Positions 42,922 to 53,700 of a stretch of 64,000 bases of DNA are shown here, piece by piece. The notes below the pieces were generated by a model. It saw only the letters and a program-made list of their open reading frames with translations, was not told the DNA's origin and made no database searches. The position numbers and the translations under genes are program-made. The DNA is from a virus, in the IMG/VR virus record IMGVR_UViG_3300025789_000024, positions 1 to 64,000 of that record; one strand, 5' to 3'. Numbering within the stretch: position 1 is the stretch's first letter; each line of letters opens with the position of its first letter.

Positions 42922-45900
42922 TGGCAGAAGACGTATTTAAACCCAGAGGCCCGACCAAAGCAAGCAGACCTGATGCGGGTGGCGGGAATACTCGCACAGT
43001 TCCAGTACTGGCTATAGTAAAAGATAACATTGATCCTACTAGATCAGGTAAACTCAGAGTTTATATTGGAGATAAAGGCGGCGCCAAATCAGATAATGCT
43101 GATTCTTGGGTAACAGTAAATTACATGAGCACCTTCTTTGGTCAAGTTATACCGCAGGCAGGTGATAGTGGTTACGGAGATTATAAAAATAATCCAAGTT
43201 CATACGGTGAATGGCATGCACCACCTGACATAGGTACAACTGTAGTTTGTATTTTTATTAACGGTGATCCTAACTATGGGTTCTACATAGGATGTGTGCC
43301 TGATGCAAGCGCATTACAAATGGTTCCTGCAATCGGAGCAACTGATAATGTTATTCCCAATGAAGGTGAAGCACAAAGTTACGGTGGCGCAACTAGACTA
43401 CCAGTAACAAATATCAACACAAACAATCAAAGTGTTTCAGATAGTCCTGATTTCATATCTGCACCAAAACCTATACATAGTTATGTTGCAAGTATCATGA
43501 ATCAACAGGGTATTATTCGTGATCCAATTCGAGGCCCAATATCAAGTAGTGCACAACGTGAACCTGCAAGTAGAGTAGGTTGGGGAGTAAGCACACCCGG
43601 TAGACCTATCTATTCAGGTGGTTACACCGATGAAAGCATAGCAAGTAATTTAACAGAACAGCAAGCACAACAATTAAAAGTAGTCGCACGAAGAGGTGGG
43701 CACTCAATTGTTATGGACGATGGAGATATTATTGGTCGTGACCAATTAATTAGAATTAGAACATCACTTGGACATCAAATATTAATGAGTGACGACGGTC
43801 AAACATTAATGATTCTACATTCAAATGGACAAAGTTATATTGAATTGGGTAAAGAAGGTACAATTGATATGTACTCAACTAACTCAGTCAATATTAGAAC
43901 TCAAGGAGATTTGAATTTACACGCAGACAACAATATTAATTTACATGCTGCTAAAGACATGAACTTTAAAGCAACTAACTTTAATGTTAATACCGATCAA
44001 GCAATTGCTCTTGGGGCAACAACTGACATTCAAATGTCAGCAATTAATAATGTTACTGCTTTAGCAGGCGCCGCACTTGCACTAAGTGCCGGCGGAGATG
44101 GATCATTAGCAGCCGGCGGAGATGCATATATTAATGGTAGCAAAGTAAATTTAAATTCAGGCTCAGCAAGCACACAACCGCAACAAGTTGCTGCAATTCC
44201 TATTCTTGCACAAACTGATACGTTGTATGACAAAACAACAGGGTTTTCTGCTGCACCGGGTAAACTATTGTCAATAACTTCACGTGCCCCGGCACATGCA
44301 CCATGGGCTAACGCAGGTCAAGGGGTAAATGTATCTTCTAACTTAGATTCTGATGCTAATTTACCATCACAACCTAACTCTGCTGTTGCGGCTGCAAACA
44401 ATGCAGGTGCAGAAACAAACCCAACCCCAGTTGCATTAGCAACTGCTGCCAGTGCACCTAGTGTTCCTGCAATTTCAGGGGCACTAGATTCTTCAACAAC
44501 CAATGCCCTATTAGGTGCACAAGCACAAGCCGCTGCCACAGGCCCATTAGCAGCCGCTACACAACAAGGTGCTGCTATCGTATCAACAGCGGCGGGTAAT
44601 GTAGCCGCAGTTGGTGCATTTGCACAAACACCCAATCAATTAGCGAATGCAGGTATATTGAAACCGGGTTCGGGTACTCTTATTAACGGTCTTATCCAAT
44701 CAGGGTCTAGTATTACGCAAGCAATGCCAAATGCACTGTTTACAGGGTCACCCGGTGCACAAAACTTAACGCAGTTAACGTCAAGTGTGTCCGCCCAGTC
44801 ACTTGGTGTTGTAAATAATTTACAACAAGCACAAACAGGCTTGGCATTAACAGGTGTGTTAACCGGAAAAGAAGCGCCTACTCAAGTTGCAGGTTTAGTA
44901 AATGCAGCATCAATTGCAGGGCTAGGCCCAACTGTAGGGGCAGTACAAAGTTTATCAGGAGGCGCATCTGGTTTAGTAACAAGCGCAGTAGGCTTTAGTG
45001 GAGGCAGTGTATCACAATCTGCATTAAGTGCAATCGGATCAGGAAGTGCAGCCGCCGGCGTAGCAAGCGCAACGGGCGGATTTGGTGGAATTTCAAGTGC
45101 CTTAGGAGCAATGGCAGCAGTGCCTTCGCTAACTGGATTATTAAATTTAAGTCAAGGTGTATCTGGCTCGGCATTCAATGCAATTAAAAATCAGTTTAAA
45201 CCTATGAGAGCGGGAATACCACAAAACTTAACACAAATTGCATCACAATCAGCAGTATCAAGCGCAGTGGTGTCTGGTCAAGGGCTTGGTGGTAGTTTAC
45301 TATCAGGCATTGCTGGTGGTGCAGTGGGAGGATTGGTAGGAACAGCATTAAGTGGATCAGTTAGCGGAGCCACTGCAGTGGGAATTAGTAGCACTGTCGG
45401 TGGTGCAGTTGGTAGTTTAGTAAGCAAAGCACTTAACTCTTTGACAGGACTATCGTCAGCCTCTTCAATAGCTAATGGATCATTAGGATCATCTACCAAT
45501 ATATCAGGGGCAATCAACAATAGTATACCTGGTGTTACTGGATTGTCAACATCAGTTACAAATGCATTAGGTTCTGTACCAAATCCATTAAATTCAACAT
45601 CTGCATCATTGGGTTCTATCGGCGGGGTAACTGGACTTATAAGCCAAACAACAGGAGTAAATCCTATAGGTACTAACAATATATTGGCTGCAGCAACTCA
45701 AAATGTTAATACTGTAACTGCATTAAATGGTGCAGGGACATCGTTGGCTTCCGGTGGTTTAGCACAACTTGCATCTTCTGCAACAATATTACAATCAGGA
45801 GCGGCTGGCAGCGCGGCTTCATCTTTGGCTAGTGGCATGAGTAATTTACCAGGTGGTGTAAATGTTGCCGGAGCAGTAGTTGATAACGCTACTAATGCAG

Positions 45901-46811
45901 TAAACTCATTGCCCGGCGCCGGCTCTCTAACAGGTTTAATTGGGTCAGCACAAAGTGCAGCCATGAACGGACTACCAATGCCAAGTTTACCAAGTGGGTT
46001 GGGGTCATTGTCAAGTTTAGCAAGTACCGGGCTAAGTGTAGGTGATGCGGCATCATTACAATCATCTATTTCATCATTAAGTTCAGGAACAGCAGGGGCA
46101 ATTCAGTTACCAACATTTGGTATTAATACAACTGATAGAACCGCAATAACTGATCAAATCGGCTCTGTTTTAGGTGATCCTAGCATTCCTCCCCCAAATC
46201 TAGTTGGATCTATATCTACTGCTTCCGTAAACGAAATCGATGCACTAAATCAAGCACAACAGCAAGCAACAGCACAGGCAGACGAAATTGACCAGTATCA
46301 ACAAAGAATAGCAGAGGCTTTACAAGCATATTATAATGCACAAGGTACATTACCTCAAGGTGATCCTGGTATTGATAAAGCATTGCAAGAGTTTTTAGCG
46401 GTGAAAAATGATCCTAATTATATAGCATTAGTAGCCCAACTAGAAGCTGACACTAGTGTTGATATTCCTTCGGTCGCAGGTGCCGCAGAAACAACTGCGT
46501 CTATTAATTCAAGCGCCAATGAAACTTCTATTAATGGATTGATTGCGTCTGGTGAAGGAGCATTTGGATCAAGTTTATCTAATTTAGGATCATTAAGTGG
46601 CATTGCAAGTTCAGTTTCTACCGGTAGTGAATCATTGACTTCATTGATTAATAACCCGTCTGCATTGACTAATCTGAGTTCTACCGCAGGAACTGCATTG
46701 GGATCGGTGGCAGGTCAAAGTGCAACTTCATTGCAAGCATTACAGGCTTCAGCATCATCAAATGTGCAAGCCATCAATAATTCTATTTCAGGTATCATAG
46801 GTCCTGCGTAA
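42921..46811 (+). CDS. 5: Baseplate central spike protein (T4 gp5-like, no lysozyme domain; 1,296 aa)
   Basis: AGGAGG precedes the ATG. Residues about 27-127 are the gp5/VgrG OB-fold (VPVLAIVKDNIDPTRSGKLR, YGEWHAPPDIGTTVVCIF, NGDPNYGFYIGCVPD). Residues about 260-415 contain HSIVMDDGD, GHQILMSDDG and the short beta-helix repeats NLHADNNINLHAAKDMNFK of the spike. T4 gp5 has its lysozyme domain between these two parts; here the connecting stretch (130-255) has no lysozyme motif. The remaining about 880 residues are Ala/Ser/Gly-rich low complexity with a short charged helical segment near 1105-1160. The spike punctures the outer membrane. The lytic activity seems to reside on the tape-measure protein instead. 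Confidence 0.85.
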   Translation: MAEDVFKPRGPTKASRPDAGGGNTRTVPVLAIVKDNIDPTRSGKLRVYIGDKGGAKSDNADSWVTVNYMSTFFGQVIPQAGDSGYGDYKNNPSSYGEWHAPPDIGTTVVCIFINGDPNYGFYIGCVPDASALQMVPAIGATDNVIPNEGEAQSYGGATRLPVTNINTNNQSVSDSPDFISAPKPIHSYVASIMNQQGIIRDPIRGPISSSAQREPASRVGWGVSTPGRPIYSGGYTDESIASNLTEQQAQQLKVVARRGGHSIVMDDGDIIGRDQLIRIRTSLGHQILMSDDGQTLMILHSNGQSYIELGKEGTIDMYSTNSVNIRTQGDLNLHADNNINLHAAKDMNFKATNFNVNTDQAIALGATTDIQMSAINNVTALAGAALALSAGGDGSLAAGGDAYINGSKVNLNSGSASTQPQQVAAIPILAQTDTLYDKTTGFSAAPGKLLSITSRAPAHAPWANAGQGVNVSSNLDSDANLPSQPNSAVAAANNAGAETNPTPVALATAASAPSVPAISGALDSSTTNALLGAQAQAAATGPLAAATQQGAAIVSTAAGNVAAVGAFAQTPNQLANAGILKPGSGTLINGLIQSGSSITQAMPNALFTGSPGAQNLTQLTSSVSAQSLGVVNNLQQAQTGLALTGVLTGKEAPTQVAGLVNAASIAGLGPTVGAVQSLSGGASGLVTSAVGFSGGSVSQSALSAIGSGSAAAGVASATGGFGGISSALGAMAAVPSLTGLLNLSQGVSGSAFNAIKNQFKPMRAGIPQNLTQIASQSAVSSAVVSGQGLGGSLLSGIAGGAVGGLVGTALSGSVSGATAVGISSTVGGAVGSLVSKALNSLTGLSSASSIANGSLGSSTNISGAINNSIPGVTGLSTSVTNALGSVPNPLNSTSASLGSIGGVTGLISQTTGVNPIGTNNILAAATQNVNTVTALNGAGTSLASGGLAQLASSATILQSGAAGSAASSLASGMSNLPGGVNVAGAVVDNATNAVNSLPGAGSLTGLIGSAQSAAMNGLPMPSLPSGLGSLSSLASTGLSVGDAASLQSSISSLSSGTAGAIQLPTFGINTTDRTAITDQIGSVLGDPSIPPPNLVGSISTASVNEIDALNQAQQQATAQADEIDQYQQRIAEALQAYYNAQGTLPQGDPGIDKALQEFLAVKNDPNYIALVAQLEADTSVDIPSVAGAAETTASINSSANETSINGLIASGEGAFGSSLSNLGSLSGIASSVSTGSESLTSLINNPSALTNLSSTAGTALGSVAGQSATSLQALQASASSNVQAINNSISGIIGPA

Positions 46812-46818
46812 AAAATAG

Positions 46819-46826
46819 AATAAATA
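46819..46826 (+). promoter_or_regulatory. Late-box-like AATAAATA abutting gp25 ATG
   Basis: AATAAATA, then CTGT, then the ATG at 46831; it lies in the 19-base gap after the spike gene. No purine-rich ribosome binding site is present. Confidence 0.45.
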
Positions 46827-46830
46827 CTGT

Positions 46831-47292
46831 ATGGCACAATATATTGGATTCAGTACAATCAATGCATGTCTACCCCAGACAACAAATAATGTTTCTGGGT
46901 TAGCTGCCCGCTCCCTAGACGGTGGCTTGGGATTACAACAACCGTTAAATCCTGGAAAAAAGTTTCGCTTACTTAACAGTCAATTAGTAGTGCAAGATTT
47001 AATAAATGCATTAAACATCAGACAGGGTGAAAAAGTAGGACAACCTAACTACGGTAGTGCTGTTTGGAATTTTCTATTTGACCCGAATACAGTTGATGTT
47101 CAAAATCAATTAAAAAACGAAATTAAACGTGTAGCATCACAAGACCCACGAATCATTTTAAATAATGTAAATGCTTTTCCTAAAGAAAATGGCATACTAG
47201 TTGAAATAGAAATGGCGGTCGCTCCCTTTAATAATGCGTCATTATTAAGTATATTTTTTAATCAATCAACTAATACTGCTGCCGTAGTTTAA
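46831..47292 (+). CDS. 25: Baseplate wedge protein (T4 gp25-like)
   Basis: A 153-residue protein with the gp25/lysozyme-like-fold wedge family features: a LLNSQLVVQDLINALNIRQG helix (about 47-66), GEKVGQPNYGSAVWNFLFDP (about 66-85), then VQNQLKNEIKRVASQDPRI and a final beta hairpin. T4 gp25 is 132 residues. It lies between the spike and gp6, the conserved order. Despite the family name it shows no catalytic lysozyme residues. It links the sheath-proximal baseplate to gp6. Confidence 0.9.
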   Translation: MAQYIGFSTINACLPQTTNNVSGLAARSLDGGLGLQQPLNPGKKFRLLNSQLVVQDLINALNIRQGEKVGQPNYGSAVWNFLFDPNTVDVQNQLKNEIKRVASQDPRIILNNVNAFPKENGILVEIEMAVAPFNNASLLSIFFNQSTNTAAVV

Positions 47293-47311
47293 TCAAAAAC
47301 CAAGTTTTTGA
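47293..47311 (+). terminator. Weak A/T-rich hairpin between gp25 and gp6
   Basis: TCAAAAAC / GTTTTTGA forms an 8-bp stem with a CAA loop directly after the gp25 stop. The stem is A/T-rich, so partial termination or mRNA end protection is more likely than full termination. Confidence 0.35.
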
Positions 47312-47315
47312 GAAT

Positions 47316-47323
47316 GATAAATA
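47316..47323 (+). promoter_or_regulatory. T4-type late promoter box GATAAATA before gp6
   Basis: GATAAATA 18 bases before the gp6 ATG. The leader carries AGAGAGA, a usable ribosome binding site. Confidence 0.55.
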
Positions 47324-47341
47324 TATTAAAAGAGAGACTCT

Positions 47342-50300
47342 ATGGCAACCAGTTCAAGACAAGCGGCATTATTCGGACTCAATGATTGGCAATCATTCTA
47401 CCAAACCTATTCCGCGGCTAACTTTCAGAGTTATGATTATGAAACATTACGTAAGAGTTTCATTGATTATCTACAACTTTACTACCCAGAAACTTTCAAT
47501 GACTACACAGAATCTAGTGAATTTATTGCATTACTAGACGTTATGGCGTTCATGGGCCAGGGTCTTGCCTTTAGAAATGACTTGAACAGTCGTGAAAACT
47601 TTATTGATACCGCAGAACGTAGAGATAGTGTTATCAAACTAGCAAATCTAGTTAGCTATGTTCCAAAACGCAACATCGCCGGTCAAGGGTTTATCAAAGT
47701 AACTAGTGTTAGCACTACACAAAATATCTCAGATATCAATGGCTTAAATTTAAGCAACTTGCAAGTTTTGTGGAATGATCCTGCTAACCCAAATTGGTTA
47801 GAACAATTCAACACTATTATCAATGCAGCACTAATCACATCACAACGTGTTGGTAAACCGGGCAACTCACAAGATATTTTAGGTGTTACTACCAGTGAAT
47901 ACAGTATTCAAATCCCAAGCACATCATTGCCGGTAGTGCCATTCAATGCAACAGTTGACAATCAAAATATGAACTTTGAATTGGTTAGTGCAAGTAGTGT
48001 TGGCAAAGATTATGTGTATGAAGTTCCACCTAGCCCATCAGGCAAGTTTAACATACTATATCGCAATGACAAATTGGGCTTTGGTAGTCCTAACACAGGA
48101 TTCTTTTTCTACTTTGTCCAGGGTAGTTTATTGAACTATGACTTTACATTGCAGCAACAAATTTCTAATCAAAATGTTCCAATTGGAAACATTCAAGGTA
48201 TTAACAATAGTGATACATGGTTATATAAATTAAATACTGACGGAACTAGAACACCTTGGGTTCAAGTTGACAACGTATATGCAAATGCTCAATTGCAAAC
48301 AGAATTTTCTAACAAAGATATTTTTTCGGTTACATCAGGATTCAATGATAGTGTAACTTATATCTTTGGTGATGGTGTGTTCTCTGCTATTCCTGTAGGA
48401 AACTTCAGAGCATATGTTCGTTCAGGTAACGCATTAACATATGTAATTCAACCTAGTGAAATGAATGGCATTAGTGTGTCATTTAGTTACATCGACCAAA
48501 CTGGTCGTGCACAAACAATTACATTTGGGTTGACATTGACGCAAACAGTAAGTACTGCCCAAGCGAGAGAAACATTAGCAAGCATTAAACAACGTGCGCC
48601 AACTCGCTACTATACACAAAATCGTATGGTTAACGGTCAAGATTACAATGATTTTCCATACTCACTATATAGTTCAATTATCAAGAGTAAGGCTATCAAT
48701 CGTAGTAGCATAGGTACATCAAAGAGTTTAGACTTGCTTGACCCTACAGGTAAATTCTCAAGCATCAATTGTTTTGGTGATGATGGTGCATTGTATCAAG
48801 ATAGTACACCTGGCTTCTATCAATTAGCATATAATAACACCAGTGATATCATTGGATTCTTTACTAGTGCATTGTCATCAGTATTGGCAGCAAATAGAGC
48901 AGTTCAATATTATATTCAAAATTACCCTAGATATGCAATTAACTCATCTACAGTTACTGGTTCTCCTGTTTACTGGAGTACAGCGCAAGTTAACGCAAGC
49001 AATGAATCTGGTTACTTTTATGAAATCAACGGTGCATTAGACATACCTCAACCAATTGGCATTTATGCAACAAGCAATCTGCAATATTTGACTATTGGGG
49101 CATTGATACAATTTACAGCACCATCTGGTTATTACTTTGATAGTAGTAATAGATTGCAAGCCGGCATACCCGGTAATGGTGATAGCACAACATTATGGTC
49201 AACTATTACTAATGTTGTTGGTGATGGTAGCAACAGCGGTACTGGTAATTTTAGTAACGGTACAGGACCTGTAACACTAAGTGGCTATGTTCCAGACGGA
49301 GTTATTTTAACTCAAGTAATCCCCACATTTAGTAATGCAGTTCCTACTACAGTAATTCAAGAATGTGTTACCTTGATGGAATTACAACAGAACTTTAGTC
49401 TAAGATTTGATAATTCAATTCCTATCAATCAACAACGTTGGTTTATTGAAGATATTAATTATCCAAATAGCTTTGTTCAATTCCAAAGCGTTGGTAATAA
49501 CATTTATTCTATCACATATCAAGCATTAACATATTATTTTGGTAGTGTAGCAAGCACACGCTTTGCATTCAATCCTAATCAAGTTGTATTTGATCCTTAT
49601 TCAGGTAAGATACTACAAGACTTTGTTAATATCTTACAAGTAAATTCCGCTCCAGGATCAAGTCAGCCATTGGGAGAAGATGTGGTAGTTAACATTCTTG
49701 GCCAAACTGTTCAAAGTGATGGTTATGTAGATGACTTCCAAGTTGAGGTTTCAACAACTAGTGTTAACAATAATCAATTGATATTAAGTCCTGACTTCTT
49801 TAATCAAGTCACTGGATATGTAAACGGTGGAACAAACATTGGTGTGTATGTGTTCTTCCAAATTGTTACTGACCCACTAAACTTACAACAAAACTATATT
49901 ATTCCTACAAGTAATGTATGTTATACGTACCCCACGCTTACACAAATTGAAGTAAACAAATATCAATATCCTGTTGGACAGTTATTTTTTGCATATAGTG
50001 AAACTAATGCACAAGGTACTACTGGTAATTTCTATGTATCTGTACAAGATCCAACTGTAATTACCCCGTCATATTCAATGGTACTACAAACAAATTACAC
50101 TTGGAAAGCAGGTCGTCAAGGTCTTGCATTCCAATATCGTCACAACAGTAATAACACAACTAGAATTGATCCGGTAACAACAAACATTATTGATTTATAT
50201 GTTGTAACTCAGTCATACTATACTGCTTACACGCAATGGGTTACTGACATTACCAATACAGTTCCTTATCCAAACATGCCTACTATCAATGAACTAACAC

Positions 50301-50743
50301 AAGAGTACGGTGAATTGGATAACTATAAAATGTTGAGTGATGCACTAATATTAAATAGTGTAGTGTTCAAACCTTTGTTTGGACCTAAAGCAAATAGTGC
50401 GTTGCAAGCAACAATCAAAGTTGTTGCGAACCCAACAACTAATGCAAGTGATAGTGAAATTAGAAGTGCTGTATTGACTGCAATGAATAATTATTTTAAC
50501 ATTAACAATTGGAATTTTGGAGACACGTTCTACTTTAGTGAATTGGCTTCATATTTGCACAACGAATGCGGAGACTTAATTAGTTCTGCGGTGTTAGTGC
50601 CAAATGATCCAAGTCAACCTTTTGGAACACTATACGAAATCAAATGTTTACCGTATGAAATTTTTGTTAATGCTGCGGTACCAAACTCGGTGGTAGTAAT
50701 ACCAGCAAACACCCCTGCGCAACTACAGGTAGGATATTTATAA
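47342..50743 (+). CDS. 6: Baseplate wedge protein (T4 gp6-like, 1,133 aa)
   Basis: The N-terminal third carries clear gp6 blocks: LRKSFIDYLQLYYPETFNDY (about 35-54), SSEFIALLDVMAFMGQGLAF (about 58-77) and RENFIDTAERRDSVIKLANL (about 83-102) followed by SYVPKRN. The C-terminal part (NELTQEYGELDNYKMLSDAL, then VFKPLFGPKANSAL, then NWNFGDTFYFSELASYLH) is the wedge-dimer region. The middle has several hundred more residues than T4 gp6 (660), rich in Asn/Ser/Tyr beta-type sequence. gp6 dimers form the inner iris ring of the baseplate. A GATAAATA box is present upstream. Confidence 0.9.
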   Translation: MATSSRQAALFGLNDWQSFYQTYSAANFQSYDYETLRKSFIDYLQLYYPETFNDYTESSEFIALLDVMAFMGQGLAFRNDLNSRENFIDTAERRDSVIKLANLVSYVPKRNIAGQGFIKVTSVSTTQNISDINGLNLSNLQVLWNDPANPNWLEQFNTIINAALITSQRVGKPGNSQDILGVTTSEYSIQIPSTSLPVVPFNATVDNQNMNFELVSASSVGKDYVYEVPPSPSGKFNILYRNDKLGFGSPNTGFFFYFVQGSLLNYDFTLQQQISNQNVPIGNIQGINNSDTWLYKLNTDGTRTPWVQVDNVYANAQLQTEFSNKDIFSVTSGFNDSVTYIFGDGVFSAIPVGNFRAYVRSGNALTYVIQPSEMNGISVSFSYIDQTGRAQTITFGLTLTQTVSTAQARETLASIKQRAPTRYYTQNRMVNGQDYNDFPYSLYSSIIKSKAINRSSIGTSKSLDLLDPTGKFSSINCFGDDGALYQDSTPGFYQLAYNNTSDIIGFFTSALSSVLAANRAVQYYIQNYPRYAINSSTVTGSPVYWSTAQVNASNESGYFYEINGALDIPQPIGIYATSNLQYLTIGALIQFTAPSGYYFDSSNRLQAGIPGNGDSTTLWSTITNVVGDGSNSGTGNFSNGTGPVTLSGYVPDGVILTQVIPTFSNAVPTTVIQECVTLMELQQNFSLRFDNSIPINQQRWFIEDINYPNSFVQFQSVGNNIYSITYQALTYYFGSVASTRFAFNPNQVVFDPYSGKILQDFVNILQVNSAPGSSQPLGEDVVVNILGQTVQSDGYVDDFQVEVSTTSVNNNQLILSPDFFNQVTGYVNGGTNIGVYVFFQIVTDPLNLQQNYIIPTSNVCYTYPTLTQIEVNKYQYPVGQLFFAYSETNAQGTTGNFYVSVQDPTVITPSYSMVLQTNYTWKAGRQGLAFQYRHNSNNTTRIDPVTTNIIDLYVVTQSYYTAYTQWVTDITNTVPYPNMPTINELTQEYGELDNYKMLSDALILNSVVFKPLFGPKANSALQATIKVVANPTTNASDSEIRSAVLTAMNNYFNINNWNFGDTFYFSELASYLHNECGDLISSAVLVPNDPSQPFGTLYEIKCLPYEIFVNAAVPNSVVVIPANTPAQLQVGYL

Positions 50744-50744
50744 T

Positions 50745-53700
50745 ATGGCAAATACAAATAGAATTAGAACATTAAATTTCTTACCAGAAATTTTTCAGAC
50801 AACTAGCAACCAACAATTCTTATCTGCCACATTAGATCAACTAGTAAATCCTCCTAATCTGCAAAGAATTCAAGGCTATGTTGGTAGTAAGTTTGGTTAC
50901 GGGGTTAATCCAAACGACTACTACGTTACTGAACCTACAAAGACTAGAACTGATTATCAATTAGAGCCTGGTGTTGTCATCACAAAAACAAATGAATCAG
51001 TTGCTCAAGACTTCATCACATATCCTGGTATACTAGATGCATTGTCATTACAAAATGGCGTAACCAATAACAACAATCGTTTGTTTAATAGCGAGTTCTA
51101 TTCATGGGATAGTTTTACTAACTTAGACAAAGTAATTAACTTTAATCAATACTATTGGTTGCCATTTGGTCCGCCTTCAGTCACTGTTGCGGCACAAACA
51201 ATTTATTCTACCGAGCAATATGTTGTAACCTCATTAGACAATGGTTATAATATTCGTATAGCATCATCGGCAAGTGGTGAAATTAATCCAACACTAACAT
51301 TATTGCGCGGGGGCACATATACATTTCAAGTCAATCAAAGTACACAGTTTTGGATTCAAGGTCAACCTGGAGTAACTGGTTACAGCCCAACACAAACTAA
51401 TCTTTACACACGTAATGTTTATGGTGTAGAAAACAATGGTGCCGAACAAGGGTTTGTAACATTTACCGTGCCTGCTGCTGATGCACAAAATCAATATGTT
51501 TTCCCTAACAGCGGTGTAAGTCTAGATTTGGTTTGTACAACTCCTTTTGCAGACGTTAACGGTAAATTGTTATCAAGTCTTGGTTCGATTGATGGCGTGA
51601 CCTCATTGCAAGGGTTGCAAATCATGTTTTATAATACCGGTGTCACAAATGAAACTGGTTATGTACAAACATATTTTGACGAAAATTCATATGACACTAA
51701 TAACAATTCATTAGTTCAACCATTAACAGTTACCGTTAATCAAGTTGCTAGTAATGTGCTTACTCTTGCTTCTGGCTTAAATGCGCAGTTACAAGTAAAC
51801 AGCACAATTACTTTTGATAATCCTACATTTGGTGGTGTAACAGCAGGCACTGTATACTTTGTTAACAGCTTAGTTGGCACTACAGGATTTACTATTTCTG
51901 CTACATTGGGCGGCACAACTTTGTCATTGACCAATGGTACTGGATTAATGACTGCAAATATAAATCAAGGTTTGTTAGAAGAAGGATTCTACACACCGGT
52001 AGCAAATAATTTTTACACGATTGAGTATATTGGCGATCCTGCTAACCCAGTTATCAGATTAGTACCAAGTGGAGTTATCCCTACTAATCAAACTATTACG
52101 CCAAAGTTTGGCACACAGTATAACAACTTGCCTTTCTATCGTAACACCGTAGGTACTATTAGTGAAATACCTTATATTAGTGCACCATTAGACACATTGT
52201 ACTACCAAGATGGTACAAACTCTGATAGCGTAGGTGTTATTAAATTAATTGAAAGCAACCTATCAAATACACTAGATGTAGATACACAGATTTTAGGACA
52301 AAAGTCATTCACATCAACAAATGGTGTTGTGTTTACTAATGGATTAAAAGTATCTTTTAACGGTGACGTTATTCCAACAGGTTATTTGAATGGCGAATAT
52401 TATGTAGAGGGTGTTGGTACTGCAATTGAATTGGTATCGATAGACTCGTTAATTTGCCCTGAAAGTTTTACAGAAGCAATTTACAATCCATATGATTTTA
52501 CTAACTATGATGAAGGCAACTGGGATTTAACAGACTTTGTTCCTGTTCTTCCTGACTACATCACAATCGCTAGAAACAGTATTAGTAAAAATGCATGGTC
52601 ACGCAGTAATCGTTGGTTCCACATCGATGTAATTAATGCAACAGCATCTTACAACAATAACCCGGAAATCCCTTCAATATATGCAACTGCTAGTGCAAAA
52701 GCACAACGTCCTATTATTGAATTTTATCCAAACTTGCAATTGTTTAACTCAGGTACGATTGGTAAACAAGCGATTGACTTTTATGACACACGAACAACTG
52801 ATGCATTGACACAAGTTGTTGACCAACAAAATTACTACCCAGACATTGAAGTGTATAGTGCATATACTGCAACCATTGCGGGTGTAACAAATGCAACAAC
52901 TACTACGATTACAGTTCAAGCCAGTGATGTTACTGGCACATTACAACAATATCAATATATTACCGATTCTACTAACTTGTTACCACGTAACACGCAAATT
53001 TTAAGTATTACCGGTACAACTACACTAACACTTACTGTAGCATGGACAAACGCAACTTCATTTAATACAACCGCTGTAGCAAGTATTGTTGCAAGTGAAA
53101 CCACAGTAAACAATTATGCATTGTTTTCCGGGGCTAGAGTTATTTTCTCAGCGGATCCTGCAGTAAGTAATGTTGTTTTTGTTGCTAACTTGTCTACATT
53201 AACTACAGGTTCAACACCGGTTATTACATTGACTCCGGCAGAAGACAGTCCTTGTTTAACAAATGAACAAGTTGCAGTATTACGTGGATATTATAATCAC
53301 GGCACTACATATTATTATACTGGTGCAGGTTGGTTAGAAGCACAAGAAAAAACAAATGTAAACATGTCACCGTACTTTGATATCTTTGATAGCAATGGTA
53401 TTAGTTTAGGTGATACATCAGTATATCAGAGTACTACATTTAAGGGCACTACATTGTTCCAATATGGTATTGGAGCAGGCGCAATCGACTCAATATTGGG
53501 ATTCCCATTAGCATATAGTTCTATTGAAAATCAAGGTGATATTCAATTCGATGTTACATTTAACTCAGATACATTTAATTATGTGACTGGTGCTACTCCT
53601 ATAACTGAAAATGTTAATACTGGTTATGTGTATAATTACAACATCGACCAAACATATGTTCGTCAAATTGGTTGGCAAACAGCAGTAAGTCCTAGTGTAC

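Noticed and set aside
45278-45964. Minus-strand frames opposite the spike C-terminus
   Set aside because: Antisense readings of Ala/Ser/Gly-rich codons with biased, repetitive composition and no start signals.
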